Assembly: GCF_003316765.1 (NCBI RefSeq)
Contig: NZ_NIJF01000041.1
Span: forward strand, 1-41,633
Length of the DNA stretch: 41,633 bases
Direction of reading: 5' to 3'
Origin: Bacillus sp. P14.5
GTDB taxonomy: Bacteria > Bacillota > Bacilli > Bacillales > Bacillaceae_B
The notes under the pieces are model-generated. The model saw only the letters and a program-made list of their open reading frames with translations. It searched no databases and was not told the origin of the DNA. A program made the position numbers and the translations under genes. Shown piece after piece: positions 9,001 through 18,016 of this stretch. The stretch's first letter is position 1. Each line of letters opens with the position of its first letter.

Positions 9001-10872
9001 GTGAGTAGCTATGCACAAAAGAAAGGCTTCGGCGCCACTCTTTGGGACTATCTGACAACAGTGGACCACAAGAAAATAGCTATACTCTACCTGGTATCAG
9101 GAGGATTCTTCTTCTTGCTGGGTGGACTTGAAGCCTTGATAATACGTATTCAGCTTGCTGTTCCAAACAGTGATTTTATCAGCGCAGGCTTATACAATGA
9201 AGTTCTGACCATGCACGGAACGACGATGATATTCCTGGCAGCCATGCCGCTTATATTCGCATTCTTAAATGCCATTGTTCCTTTGCAAATAGGTGCACGT
9301 GACGTTGCATTTCCATTCTTGAACTCACTTGGTTTCTGGCTCTTCTTCTTTGGAGGAGTATTCTTAAACCTTTCTTGGTTCCTGGGTGGCGCTCCTGATG
9401 CTGGATGGACATCCTATGCATCTTTATCACTGCATTCAGAAGGCCATGGAATTGACTTCTATGTCTTAGGCCTTCAGATTTCTGGGGCCGGTACGCTTAT
9501 TGGCGGTATCAACTTTTTGGTAACGATCATTACTATGCGTGCTCCAGGGATGACTTACATGCGACTGCCTTTGTTCACTTGGACGGCATTCGTTACATCC
9601 GCACTGATTTTATTCGCATTCCCGGCTTTGACTATCGGGTTGTTCCTTATGATGTTTGACCGTATGTTCGGTTCTAATTTCTTTGATTCAGCAGCTGGAG
9701 GAAACACAATTATCTGGGAACATTTCTTCTGGATTTTTGGACATCCTGAGGTATACATCCTGATCCTGCCTGCATTCGGTATTTTCTCTGAAATTATCCC
9801 AACATTCGCAAGAAAGCGTTTGTTTGGTTATTCTTCAATGGTCTTCGCGACAGTACTTATTGGTTTCTTAGGATTCATGGTATGGGCTCACCATATGTTC
9901 ACAGTTGGTCTGGGACCTATCGCGAACGCAATCTTTGCTGTTGCAACAATGGCTATCGCTGTTCCTACAGGAATTAAGATATTCAACTGGCTGTTAACCC
10001 TTTGGGGCGGAAGCATTTCCTTTACAACTCCGATGCTTTATGCGGTATCTTTTATTCCGTCATTTACCGCAGGTGGTGTAACAGGTGTCATGCTTGCATC
10101 CGCAGCTGCTGATTATCAGTTCCATGATACTTATTTCGTTGTAGCTCACTTCCACTATGTAATCGTGGGCGGAGTAGTATTTGCACTATTGGCTGGAACG
10201 CATTTCTATTGGCCTAAAATGTTTGGTACAATGTTGAATGAATTCCTGGGGAAGATTTCTTTCTGGTTATTCTTTATCGGATTCCATTTAACATTCTTTA
10301 TCCAGCATTTCCTTGGACTCATGGGGATGCCGCGCCGAATCTGGAAATTCTTGCCTGGTCAAGGTTTCGAAACAGGAAACCTGGTAAGTTCCATCGGAGC
10401 CGCATTCATGGGAGTGGCAGTTCTGGTATTGCTTTACAACATCATCATGACTCAGGTCAAAGGTGTGAAAGTCGGCAACGATCCTTGGGGAGACGGCCGT
10501 ACATTAGAATGGGCAATTCCATCTCCTCCTCCATTCTATAACTTCAAGCAAACACCGCTTGTCCGCGGATTGGATGCTTGGTGGTTAGAGAAGATGGAAG
10601 GGAAGAAAGAATATACTCCGGCAGAACCGCTTGGAGACATTCATATGCCAAACAATTCATTCCTTCCGTTTGTTATCTCACTTGGATTATTCATAGCTGC
10701 ATTCGGGGCAATGTACAGAGTGGATGACAAGGCATGGGCGATTCCTGTCCTTGTAATTGGAATGCTGATTACTCTCGGAGCTATGTTCTTGAGATCAGTA
10801 ATTGATGATCACGGCTACCATGTTCATAAAGAAGACCTTCTTGACGATTCTGACAAAGGAGGTAATGCATAA
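9001..10872 (+). CDS. ctaD: Cytochrome caa3 oxidase subunit I
   Basis: Catalytic heme-copper subunit: it binds low-spin heme, heme a3 and CuB, reduces O2 to water and pumps protons. The protein is 623 aa, the usual Bacillus CtaD length, longer than the minimal 12-helix subunit because of extra C-terminal helices. Seen: H72 in TMHGTTM, H248/Y252 in HPEVY (the His-Tyr cross-link site), H297/H298, and H383/H385 in VAHFHYV. GTG start with AGGGAGG seven bases upstream. Its TAA overlaps the ctaE ATG by one base, so translation is probably coupled. Confidence 0.98.
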   Translation: MSSYAQKKGFGATLWDYLTTVDHKKIAILYLVSGGFFFLLGGLEALIIRIQLAVPNSDFISAGLYNEVLTMHGTTMIFLAAMPLIFAFLNAIVPLQIGARDVAFPFLNSLGFWLFFFGGVFLNLSWFLGGAPDAGWTSYASLSLHSEGHGIDFYVLGLQISGAGTLIGGINFLVTIITMRAPGMTYMRLPLFTWTAFVTSALILFAFPALTIGLFLMMFDRMFGSNFFDSAAGGNTIIWEHFFWIFGHPEVYILILPAFGIFSEIIPTFARKRLFGYSSMVFATVLIGFLGFMVWAHHMFTVGLGPIANAIFAVATMAIAVPTGIKIFNWLLTLWGGSISFTTPMLYAVSFIPSFTAGGVTGVMLASAAADYQFHDTYFVVAHFHYVIVGGVVFALLAGTHFYWPKMFGTMLNEFLGKISFWLFFIGFHLTFFIQHFLGLMGMPRRIWKFLPGQGFETGNLVSSIGAAFMGVAVLVLLYNIIMTQVKGVKVGNDPWGDGRTLEWAIPSPPPFYNFKQTPLVRGLDAWWLEKMEGKKEYTPAEPLGDIHMPNNSFLPFVISLGLFIAAFGAMYRVDDKAWAIPVLVIGMLITLGAMFLRSVIDDHGYHVHKEDLLDDSDKGGNA

Positions 10873-11501
10873 TGCATAATGAAGAAAAGTTCACTCCAAA
10901 AACATGGCCTGCGGCTCCCGAAAAGGCAACTTTGGAAGCTAAGAATAAGTTCATGGGGTTCTGGTTTTTCCTTGGCGGGGAAACAGTATTGTTTGCTTCC
11001 CTGTTTGCTACTTATCTTGCATTGAAAGACAGTGTTCCAAGTCCTGATCATGCGCTTGCGAAAGATATCTTCGACCTTCCGCTGGCTTTTATAGCAACCA
11101 TGTTATTATTGACCAGTTCACTAACAAGCGTATATGCTATGTACCATATGAAAAACTATAACTTCAAGGGTATGCAGGCTTGGCTTCTGATTACAGTTTT
11201 GCTTGGTTTTGCTTTCCTTGTACTGGAAATTTATGAGTTTTATCATTATGTTCATGCATATGGGCATACATTTACAAGCAGTGCCTTTGGTTCCGCCTTC
11301 TATACCTTAGTCGGCTTCCATGGTGCCCACGTTGCTTTCGGTCTGATGTGGATCATTTCATTGATGGTCCGAAATGCGAAACGCGGACTAAGCTTGTATA
11401 ACGCACCAAAATTTTATGTAGCAAGTTTATACTGGCACTTTATTGATGTCGTGTGGGTGTTCATCTTCACGGTAGTATATCTAATGGGAATGGTGGGATA
11501 A
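10872..11501 (+). CDS. ctaE: Cytochrome caa3 oxidase subunit III
   Basis: Integral membrane subunit III, which stabilises subunit I in heme-copper oxidases. It is 209 aa with five membrane segments, as in other Bacillus CtaE; family features include FLGGETVLFASLFATY, the E/H region EIYEFYHYVH and GFHGAHVAFGL. Start ATG 10872 overlaps the ctaD stop (TAATG) and uses AAAGGAGG lying inside the ctaD C-terminus. It is followed after four bases by ctaF. Confidence 0.97.
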   Translation: MHNEEKFTPKTWPAAPEKATLEAKNKFMGFWFFLGGETVLFASLFATYLALKDSVPSPDHALAKDIFDLPLAFIATMLLLTSSLTSVYAMYHMKNYNFKGMQAWLLITVLLGFAFLVLEIYEFYHYVHAYGHTFTSSAFGSAFYTLVGFHGAHVAFGLMWIISLMVRNAKRGLSLYNAPKFYVASLYWHFIDVVWVFIFTVVYLMGMVG

Positions 11502-11505
11502 ACTG

Positions 11506-11838
11506 ATGGCGAATGTACAATCAAATTCAGGTAACCCAAGTGTAGATTACGAATATCGCCGCAAGAAAAACGCAGAAGACATGAGAATGCAGGTAGTATC
11601 GTTTGCTCTGATGATCTTCTTGACTTTGACGGCATTCGTGGCAGTTGCAGGTGGTTTTTCTAAATGGTTTGTTATACCATTTATCCTTCTGCTGGCAGCT
11701 GTGCAGCTGATATTCCAATTGTATTATTTCATGCACATGAGCCACAAAGGACATGAAGCTCCAGCATTGTTCCTGTATTCAGGAGCGTTGGTTGGGTTCA
11801 TTACCATCTTGGCTTTCATGACAATCGTCTGGATCTAA
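11506..11838 (+). CDS. ctaF: Cytochrome caa3 oxidase subunit IV
   Basis: Small subunit IV of the caa3 oxidase, 110 aa with three membrane helices (about 30-50, 54-74 and 85-107). The N-terminus carries the basic YEYRRKKNAEDMR stretch typical of the family and the helix-2 end has QLYYFMHMSHKGH. It lies four bases after ctaE and ends the operon before a strong terminator, so ctaG, 1.26 kb further on, needs its own promoter here. Confidence 0.95.
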   Translation: MANVQSNSGNPSVDYEYRRKKNAEDMRMQVVSFALMIFLTLTAFVAVAGGFSKWFVIPFILLLAAVQLIFQLYYFMHMSHKGHEAPALFLYSGALVGFITILAFMTIVWI

Positions 11839-11844
11839 TGAATA

Positions 11845-11889
11845 AAACCCTTGAAACTGCAATGGCAGTTTCAAGGGTTTTCTTTTTTT
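11845..11889 (+). terminator. Terminator after ctaF
   Basis: AAACCCTTGAAACTGC and GCAGTTTCAAGGGTTT form a perfect 16-bp stem with loop AATG and a following T-rich run. It closes the ctaB-F operon. Confidence 0.95.
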
Positions 11890-11894
11890 GCTCT

Positions 11895-12370
11895 TTAGCA
11901 AAAATTGTGGCTCTTGAGAAAAATAATGGATTTCCCCTCCAGGAGTAAGCTCCGCGGGGCGGGCGGTGAAGCAAAAGTAGAAGCGGCCGAGCAGCGACGT
12001 ACAGATTTCAGGGCTCTCATATAAGATAAAGGAATCACAATGATCGTAGTGAGTTGATGTTGACTTATCGCAAGGAGGAGGCAGGGAAGTATGCTAGCCG
12101 TTGGGGCCATGCAGTTAGATTAGCAAGGAGAGAGAACGAAATCTGCTAGTCGGTGGCCGCTGGAGCTAGATTGGCCTCCTCGGCTGCGCCTGTATAAAAA
12201 GTGAAAGCAGCCTGCTCAGTCCCGACAGGCCAATGTTCCAAAGCAAAAAAAGGTGGTCTTTGCTTTTATCCGCTTGGGTTTATTTGAACCCGAGGGACTG
12301 GGCCAGGAACTAGACGACGCTAGTCTCGCAGGAGTCGTACGCCTGCAGCGAAGTTTCCCCTGCGTAAAAG
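11895..12370 (-). repeat. Composite of dispersed repeats (family A core, reverse, interrupted)
   Basis: Read on the minus strand this begins and ends like the GC-rich family A module (GGATTTCCCCTCC...CCGCGGGGCGGGCGG at 11927-11970; CTCGCAGGAG...TTTCCCC at 12324-12360). The middle is replaced by other GC-rich sequence, including a block GTTGACTTATCGCAAGGAGG at 12059-12078. A second hairpin-rich block is at 12200-12310. No believable ORF lies inside. Confidence 0.6.
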
Positions 12371-12419
12371 TGACTGAAAATAAAATGCGAAAATAATATA
12401 AAACGGAGGCATTCTTGTA

Positions 12420-12775
12420 AAACAAAATGCACCTTAAATAGCAAATGACAGAACTTTTTGTTCTTCAAAATTAGGGAAGGATTTCCTAAACACATTCAAT
12501 CCCAATATAAATCTTTAAGAGAGTAGTTAATAATTAAAAATCTTACAATAATTTTATTGGAACGGAAGGTGCGTGACCTCCTGCGGGACTAGCGTGACAG
12601 GTGAGACCCCACAGGCAAAGCCGAGGAGGCTCACCGCACGCCCCGCGGAGTCACGCACCTGGAGTGGAAATCAATAGACATTGTTTTAAGGTGCGGATCA
12701 CTCAATCATTTCCTTGGTTAATTAGAAGATTGTACTTCAAAACAGTACCCGTTATACGAATACAGCCTTTTTTGC
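12420..12775 (+). repeat. Dispersed repeat, family A, full copy 1
   Basis: It is near-identical to 23930-24265, including AT-rich shoulders (AAATGACAGAACTTTTTGTT on the left, GTACTTCAAAA on the right). The GC-rich core is at 12559-12672, with a perfect outer stem GGTGCGTGAC (12568-12577)/GTCACGCACC (12650-12659). Together with the composite at 11.9-12.4 kb it fills most of the 1.26-kb ctaF-ctaG gap. Confidence 0.8.
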
Positions 12776-13038
12776 ATGCCATTAGGTGAGGCACTGTCAA
12801 TGAATGTCATGGATTTTCTGTAATAAGTTAAACACAACAAGATAATTCTCTCTATATAAGATGGTGATAAGTTTCCATGTGCAACTCATCTGTACAATTT
12901 TTAAGCATACCCTGCGCATTGATCCTTGCATGTCCATATAAAAATCATGAGATCTTGAAGTAGCTGCTATGCTAATGATGACAGTGGAAGAGAGCATGGC
13001 TGCTATGGGAAATGTCATGAACTTGTCAAGAGCTGGCG

Positions 13039-13067
13039 TTGAACTGTTGTAAGGGTCAACGTATAAT
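13039..13067 (+). promoter_or_regulatory. Sigma-A promoter of ctaG
   Basis: TTGAAC (13039-13044), 17-bp spacer, TATAAT (13062-13067), about 35 bases before the ctaG ATG. A dedicated promoter fits the separation of ctaG from ctaB-F by a terminator and repeats. Confidence 0.8.
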
Positions 13068-13102
13068 AAAGATGAGCATTCCTAGGAAATGAGGTATTCA
13101 TT

Positions 13103-14020
13103 ATGCATTTAGGTATATTCGGATTTTTTGCACTGTGGAGTCCGTTATTTATAATTACAATCTTATTCATTACTGCTGTATATTTCTTAATAACCATTAA
13201 GTGGAGGGGCAGTTTTCAAGAGAGTGAGCCGCTTACTGTTAAACAAGCAGCCTGCTTTTTAATCTCTATGATACTACTCTATGCTATTAAAGGTTCCCCT
13301 GTGGAAGTGATGAGCACTATGCTGTTTTCCGTCCATATGACCCAGATGGCGACTCTTTACCTGGTATTCACACCGTTGTTTATCCTTGGTATTCCTTCCT
13401 GGGTGTGGAAGAGCGTGGTGAAGCTTCCGGTAATCAAACCGGTCATGTCATTCATGACAAAACCGCTGATTGCCCTTGTTTCATTCAATATTTTGTTCTC
13501 TGTTTACCATATACCGGGGGTTTTTGACAATGTCAGGACAGATGTGACCTTGCATGGTTTGTTCACATTCATCTTATTCCTCCTGGCAATCTTTATGTGG
13601 TGGCCGCTGCTTAACCCTGCAGATAATAAAATTGACTTGCACGGCCTGAAAAAAATCGGCTATATCCTTGGAAGTGCCGTACTGTTGACTCCAGCATGCG
13701 GACTAATCATCTTTGCCGATAATCCGCTTTATGCCACTTATTATGATCCTACAGAGTGGTTAAAAGCTTTGGCCCTGTGTGTCCCTGCAAACACTCTGTC
13801 CGGTTTGAACTTAAGCGGTCCGGAATTATTTACTTCCATGTCACTTGAAAATGATCAGCAGCTAGGCGGCGTAGTCATGAAAATCATTCAGGAAATTGTT
13901 TTTGGGTTTGTGCTCGCCAGCTTATTCTTCCAATGGTATAAAAAAGATCAGGCAGAAGCCGATGAAACCATGAAGCAATATGAAAATGGAGAATTCACTA
14001 ATCCAAGACCTGTTGAATAA
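13103..14020 (+). CDS. ctaG: CtaG, caa3 oxidase assembly protein
   Basis: Membrane protein required for formation of active caa3 oxidase in B. subtilis, thought to act in metal-centre assembly; this Bacillus family is unrelated to the Cox11-type CtaG of proteobacteria. It is 305 aa with seven membrane segments. Seen: conserved histidine-containing stretches FSVHMTQM, SVYHIPGVFD and LHGLFTF, and a C-terminal basic/acidic tail. ATG 13103 follows AATGAGGT. The next gene (DUF420) starts 38 bases downstream and is probably cotranscribed. Confidence 0.95.
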   Translation: MHLGIFGFFALWSPLFIITILFITAVYFLITIKWRGSFQESEPLTVKQAACFLISMILLYAIKGSPVEVMSTMLFSVHMTQMATLYLVFTPLFILGIPSWVWKSVVKLPVIKPVMSFMTKPLIALVSFNILFSVYHIPGVFDNVRTDVTLHGLFTFILFLLAIFMWWPLLNPADNKIDLHGLKKIGYILGSAVLLTPACGLIIFADNPLYATYYDPTEWLKALALCVPANTLSGLNLSGPELFTSMSLENDQQLGGVVMKIIQEIVFGFVLASLFFQWYKKDQAEADETMKQYENGEFTNPRPVE

Positions 14021-14058
14021 GAAGCGTTTCTACCATATAGAGAAGAGAGGAAGAAATC

Positions 14059-14519
14059 ATGTCTTTACCTATTTTACCTACTATCAGCACCACATTTATC
14101 GTTTTAAGTGCCATTACTGTGGCTATAGGCTGGTGGCAGATTAAACAACGAAAGATTGAAGCTCATAAAAAACAATGTTTATGGCAGCTGTTTTCGCTTT
14201 AACTTTCTTTATTATTTATGTTAGCCGGACTATCTTTGTTGGAAATACTGCATTTGGCGGTCCTGCTGATATAAAAATCTACTACACCCTATTTTTGATT
14301 TTTCATATCACCTTGGCTACAACCGGAGCGGTCTTTGGTCTGGTGACTTTATGGACAGGGTACAAAGCTAATTATGAAAGACACAGAAAATTGGGGCCAA
14401 TTACAAGTATCATTTGGTTCTTCACGGCCACTACGGGTGTAGCTGTATACTCATTGTTATATGTCATTTATGAAGGCGGAGAAACAACATCTGTTATCAA
14501 AGCGATCCTAGGCTTTTAA
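14059..14519 (+). pseudogene. yozB: DUF420 membrane protein (YozB-like), frame-disrupted
   Basis: Small membrane protein of the DUF420 family that accompanies ctaG in Bacillus; biochemical role unknown. Translation from ATG 14059 (good GAGAGGAAG site) gives MSLPILPTISTTFIVLSAIT and reaches the conserved EAHKK, then leaves the family frame at the A-run 14167-14172 and stops at TAA 14200. The second frame, open from ATG 14175, carries the rest (AAVFALTFFIIYVSRT, FGGPADIKIYYT, FHITLATTG, YVIYEGGETT). One extra A would join them into HKKTMFMAAVFA and a normal protein of about 153 aa with four to five helices. Probably a sequence error rather than a dead gene, since both halves are well preserved. 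Confidence 0.85.
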
Positions 14520-14533
14520 TAGCAAGGTAATGT

Positions 14534-14565
14534 AAGGAGCCGGTGAATTTTCCGGCTCCTTTTTG
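14534..14565 (+). terminator. Terminator after ctaG-yozB
   Basis: AAGGAGCCGG and CCGGCTCCTT form a perfect 10-bp stem, followed by TTTTTG. Confidence 0.92.
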
Positions 14566-14619
14566 TGAACGCTGAAGGGATTATACCTTTATTTATAGAA
14601 TTATTTATGATGAGGTGAA

Positions 14620-15771
14620 ATGAGTATGACAATTAAAAGACTGGACAAACATTCTTATGAAGAAACGTTAAATTTATCGATGTATGCGTTTCAGTACAAT
14701 GTTCCTGAAGAGGAAAAAGAAAAAAGATTTAAGCAGTTGGATCAACATGAATTATATGGCATTGAGATTGAAGAAAATCTTGCAGCGAAACTCCACCTGT
14801 TGTCATTGAATGTTTTCCTGGGAGAGAAGGAGTTTAAAATGGGAGGTATAGCCGGAGTGGCAACCTACCCTGAATATAGAAGAAAAGGAATGGTGCATGA
14901 TTTATTAACCTTTACTCTGGAACGGATGAGAGAAAAAGGTCAAACTCTTTCAATGCTTCATCCTTTCTCGATAGCGTTCTATCGGAAATATGGCTGGGAA
15001 TTGTTCGCCACTTTAAAAAAGGTAAAAGTACCAAAGGCGGAAATGAAAATGTTTGAGCATGCCCCCGGGACAGTAAGGAGATTCAACAAAGAAAGCTATC
15101 CTGATAAATTAGAGGAAATATACAGGCGGTATGCCAAAGGGTACAGCGGCATGCTGGCAAGGGATAGTGAGTGGTGGAAGGATAGATCCATAACGACTCT
15201 CCATGTTGCCATTTACTCCAACGATAAAGGAGAAGAGACAGGATATATTCTTTATAAGATCAAGGAAGAAAAGATGAAAGTTGAGGAGTTTATACCACTG
15301 AACGCTGAAGCAAGAAACGGCTTATGGAATTTCATCTGCCAGCACGACTCCATGCTTACAGAAGTGGAATTAGTATTGCATCCTGGTGATCCATTACCCT
15401 TTCTGCTTGATAATCCAAAAACAAAAACAGAGCTGCATCCTTATTTCATGGCAAGGGTAGTGGATGTCACACAATTCTTTCGATTATATTTCCCTTCTTT
15501 TAATGGAGAATTATCGATGCAGATCAATGATAAATATGCTCCTTGGAATAACGGAAAGTTTCTCATGACGAACAAAGAAATCAAGAGCATGTCTCCTGAA
15601 CATGAAGTAGACCTGGAGTTGGACATCAATGTTTTAATTCCGCTGTTTTTCGGGACTTATTCTGCCGCAGAGCTTTTTAATATGGGGCTCATTAAAGGAA
15701 ATGCAGAGAAAATATTTATTTTAAATGAAAATCTTCATTCACGACCTGGTTTCTTTATCGATTTTTTCTAA
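14620..15771 (+). CDS. Eis-like GNAT N-acetyltransferase
   Basis: Acetyl-CoA dependent N-acetyltransferase of the Eis type. It is 383 aa in three parts: an N-terminal GNAT domain (residues 1-130) with the acetyl-CoA loop YPEYRRKGMVHDLL and the EIS-typical SMLHPFSIAFYRKYGWE, a second GNAT-like domain (about 140-280), and an SCP2-like C-terminal domain ending in FFIDFF, where family members use the free C-terminus in catalysis. Physiological substrate unknown; Eis homologues can acetylate aminoglycosides and lysines, but nothing here shows that. Start ATG 14620 after GATGAGGTG. It is flanked by terminators on both sides, so it is a single-gene unit not part of the B. subtilis order here. Confidence 0.88.
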   Translation: MSMTIKRLDKHSYEETLNLSMYAFQYNVPEEEKEKRFKQLDQHELYGIEIEENLAAKLHLLSLNVFLGEKEFKMGGIAGVATYPEYRRKGMVHDLLTFTLERMREKGQTLSMLHPFSIAFYRKYGWELFATLKKVKVPKAEMKMFEHAPGTVRRFNKESYPDKLEEIYRRYAKGYSGMLARDSEWWKDRSITTLHVAIYSNDKGEETGYILYKIKEEKMKVEEFIPLNAEARNGLWNFICQHDSMLTEVELVLHPGDPLPFLLDNPKTKTELHPYFMARVVDVTQFFRLYFPSFNGELSMQINDKYAPWNNGKFLMTNKEIKSMSPEHEVDLELDINVLIPLFFGTYSAAELFNMGLIKGNAEKIFILNENLHSRPGFFIDFF

Positions 15772-15831
15772 AGGAGCAATCTGAAAAAAGAGGCATTTTT
15801 GAAGGCGTATATGAAACGTATTGTCCTCAAA

Positions 15832-15866
15832 AAAGAGGCAGGTCGCTAATGACCTGCCTCTTTCTA
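15832..15866. terminator. Bidirectional terminator
   Basis: AAAGAGGCAGGTC and GACCTGCCTCTTT form a perfect 13-bp stem with A- and T-rich flanks. It can end the acetyltransferase gene on the plus strand and the AI-2E family gene on the minus strand. Confidence 0.9.
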
Positions 15867-15908
15867 TATAAGATTATTGAGCCGGAAAGTGCTGATTAAG
15901 TTTCTGAA

Positions 15909-16967
15909 TCAAATTTTGAAGTTCATTTTAATGATTCCCGCTTCCTTAGCGGAATTGAACACGATTAAAATCAAAGGTCCCAATATGAAACCGAGAACAC
16001 CCAGCAGCTTTAACCCCAAATACATCGCAATTAGTGTGGCTAGTGGGGAGAGGCCGATGTGGCTTCCCATCACTTTGGGTTCTACTGTCCTCCGGATAAT
16101 CAGTAGGACCGCCGCAAGGATTGCAAGCTCTGTTCCTAAAGTGAGGTTTCCTGATAATAGGTGGAATATGGCCCAAGGAGCCAGCACAACGATTGATCCT
16201 ATCAATGGAATGAAATCAATGATCCATATGATGATCGACATGACGATGGCCACTTCAGGAGAAATAAAGAGAAGGCCGATCAGTGCAGCTACAAAGATTA
16301 TAATACTTACCAGGAACTGTGCTTTAAAGAATCCGAATATAACATAGGAAAGCCTGGAAGTCATAAAGTTCACTTTTTCTGCAGTTTTTTCCGTAAGATG
16401 GTTAAAAATGGTCTGCTTTATCCTCGGAAGGTCAAGCATGAACATGAACAATGCTATTAAAAATACAAGGAAACTGACTAAGTAGTTAGGAATGTAGGCG
16501 AGAAATGCACTGATTTTCTCTATATCTAAATACTCTTTCAAGCTGCTTTTGAAGCTGTTCAAAAAGTCTTGGACCTCTCTGCTTGTTTCAGTGACAATTT
16601 CTATTGGCAGGTCCTTTGCCGCATTAGTAAATTGTTTCTCATAAGACAGCCAGATATCACTTAACTGATTGATATATAAGGGAATATCCTCTACAAGTTT
16701 AACACCTTCACCAACGACTTTCGTAATCACAAAGTATGAAACCACACCGATTGAGAGAATAAAAATGATAAAGACGATTAAGACAGCAAGCTTCCTTTTG
16801 ATCTTAAATCTTCTTTCAAGCATTTTTACTGCAGGGTCAAGCAATAGTGCGGTGACAATGGCGGTTATAAGAGGGATGGAAACAGGGAGGATATAATAAA
16901 GCAATAAACTAATTAAAATGACTGAGATTGCAATCAAAATCATTTTCTTGGAAAGAAACTTTGTCAA
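15909..16967 (-). CDS. AI-2E transporter family (PerM/YtvI-like) membrane protein
   Basis: Polytopic membrane protein of the AI-2E exporter/PerM family, 352 aa. Layout: two helices at the N-terminus plus a third near 60-85, a long extracytoplasmic helical segment (about 90-160), then five further helices. Family signatures at the C-terminal half are DFIPLIGS, PKVMGSHIGLSPL and GLKLLGVLGFILGPL. Members have been linked to signal export, sodium/proton exchange or sporulation, and the sequence does not say which. Start TTG 16967 follows AAAGGGG on the minus strand; an ATG is absent nearby. Confidence 0.85.
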   Translation of the reverse strand: MTKFLSKKMILIAISVILISLLLYYILPVSIPLITAIVTALLLDPAVKMLERRFKIKRKLAVLIVFIIFILSIGVVSYFVITKVVGEGVKLVEDIPLYINQLSDIWLSYEKQFTNAAKDLPIEIVTETSREVQDFLNSFKSSLKEYLDIEKISAFLAYIPNYLVSFLVFLIALFMFMLDLPRIKQTIFNHLTEKTAEKVNFMTSRLSYVIFGFFKAQFLVSIIIFVAALIGLLFISPEVAIVMSIIIWIIDFIPLIGSIVVLAPWAIFHLLSGNLTLGTELAILAAVLLIIRRTVEPKVMGSHIGLSPLATLIAMYLGLKLLGVLGFILGPLILIVFNSAKEAGIIKMNFKI

Positions 16968-17079
16968 TTTGGTGCCCCTTTCTTCTTATGTACCTATATA
17001 ACTATTATATTACAATACAGCCTATACTGAATAGAGCACAGCTTCTAATTCCACATTTTTTTCTGTTTGCTCTTTTCTT

Positions 17080-17345
17080 CATAAAAGGCTGCTGTTTTCG
17101 CTAAGGTGGTGGTTGTTGAAAAAATCGATTTCCACTCGGGCACCTGGGTCCAGAGGTGCTAGGTGCGCAAATAGAAACCCGCTAGTCCTGCAGGGGGCCG
17201 CACGCCTTCCCCTCCAATCAATAGGGGGCGGGTAAAATGGCACCCGGGTTTTCGAATAAATGGTTTCTTGCGGATTCCCCCTGGATACTAAGGTGTTTCT
17301 TTCTAAAAGGGGAGTGCAGTTCTTTTCTTTTTGTAAATCAAAGAT
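17080..17345 (-). repeat. Dispersed repeats in tandem: degenerate family A core plus family B, reverse
   Basis: On the minus strand a family B block (17236-17345, GTATCCAGGGGG) is followed by a degenerate family A core (17128-17222; GGAGGGGAAGGCGTGCGGCC) and the shared shoulder (AACAACCACCACCTTAGCG). The B-then-A order is the same as at 21.2-21.5 kb. This occupies most of the 482-base gap between the AI-2E gene and ylbA; no gene is seen. Confidence 0.6.
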
Positions 17346-17394
17346 ATTCTTTATATTTCACAATAAATTACATCGTTGAATACGAAATTCTTAT

Positions 17395-17441
17395 AAAAAA
17401 AAGCCGGCAGAGAGGTAATCAATCTACCTTCCTGCCAGCTA
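17395..17441 (-). terminator. Terminator after ylbA
   Basis: On the minus strand AGCTGGCAGGAAGGTA and TACCTCTCTGCCGGCT form a 16-base stem with two mismatches, followed by eight T. Confidence 0.85.
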
Positions 17442-17449
17442 AGCTTTCG

Positions 17450-17809
17450 TTATTCGGCAAATCCAGATACTTCAGCTTTAATTTCAGCCAATAGCTTTTC
17501 ACATGTAGTCACAAGGTGGGCAGGGAAATGCTCTCCCTCACCATATTCGATACCATGCGGATAGTAGTGTTTGCCCAGAAGAGGTGTCATAAGCTGAATG
17601 ATTGCATCATGTCTGCCGATGTCACCGTTGACCGTATGACCTTGAATTCTAAGATAGTATGTACCTTCTTTGATCTCAAACTTTTTGTCATAAGTCACGC
17701 GCTCATAATCCCATTGTCCATCACGCAGCATGCCGTGTGAACTCATTACTTCATCAAGTCTGTTTAAATCCGCTTTCATTTCATTGACGCCAGAAGTTTC
17801 AAAACGCAT
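17450..17809 (-). CDS. ylbA: YugN-like family protein
   Basis: Small cytosolic protein of the YugN-like family, 119 aa; function unknown. Seen: an acidic/basic soluble protein with no membrane segment, family-like stretches SSHGMLRDGQWDYERVTYD, TYYLRIQGHT and PLLGKHYYPHGIEYGEGE. In B. subtilis ylbA begins the ylb block at the same position beside the divergent ylbB, which supports the symbol. ATG at 17809 preceded on the minus strand by TTGGAGGGATATAT. A candidate promoter lies at 17883-17911. Confidence 0.85.
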   Translation of the reverse strand: MRFETSGVNEMKADLNRLDEVMSSHGMLRDGQWDYERVTYDKKFEIKEGTYYLRIQGHTVNGDIGRHDAIIQLMTPLLGKHYYPHGIEYGEGEHFPAHLVTTCEKLLAEIKAEVSGFAE

Positions 17810-17882
17810 ATATATCCCTCCAATATCATCAACGCATTCTCACCTATTGTTTTCCTTCAGAATGCAAAATTCCTCATTCTTT

Positions 17883-17911
17883 ATAATAGTGTAATTTGTC
17901 AATTGATGCAA
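17883..17911 (-). promoter_or_regulatory. Candidate promoter of ylbA
   Basis: On the minus strand TTGCAT (17911-17906), 17-bp spacer, TATTAT (17888-17883). An overlapping TTGACA has no properly spaced -10. Confidence 0.4.
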
Positions 17912-18016
17912 CGAATACATTGTGACGAAATTAGTAAATCGCGGAATTGCAGGCGAATACTTCGCTTTATAAGGAGAATGATAATAACAGCATCAATGAC
18001 AATTGGAGGGATCAGA

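Noticed and set aside
12601..12789. 62-codon ORF
   Set aside because: Lies across the GC-rich hairpin core of a dispersed repeat; the frame is a by-product of that composition.
12953..13050. Met-rich 27-codon ORF before ctaG
   Set aside because: No ribosome-binding site, and its end overlaps the ctaG promoter.
17237..17494. 85-codon ORF near 17.3 kb
   Set aside because: Covers a dispersed repeat and the antisense end of ylbA and its terminator.
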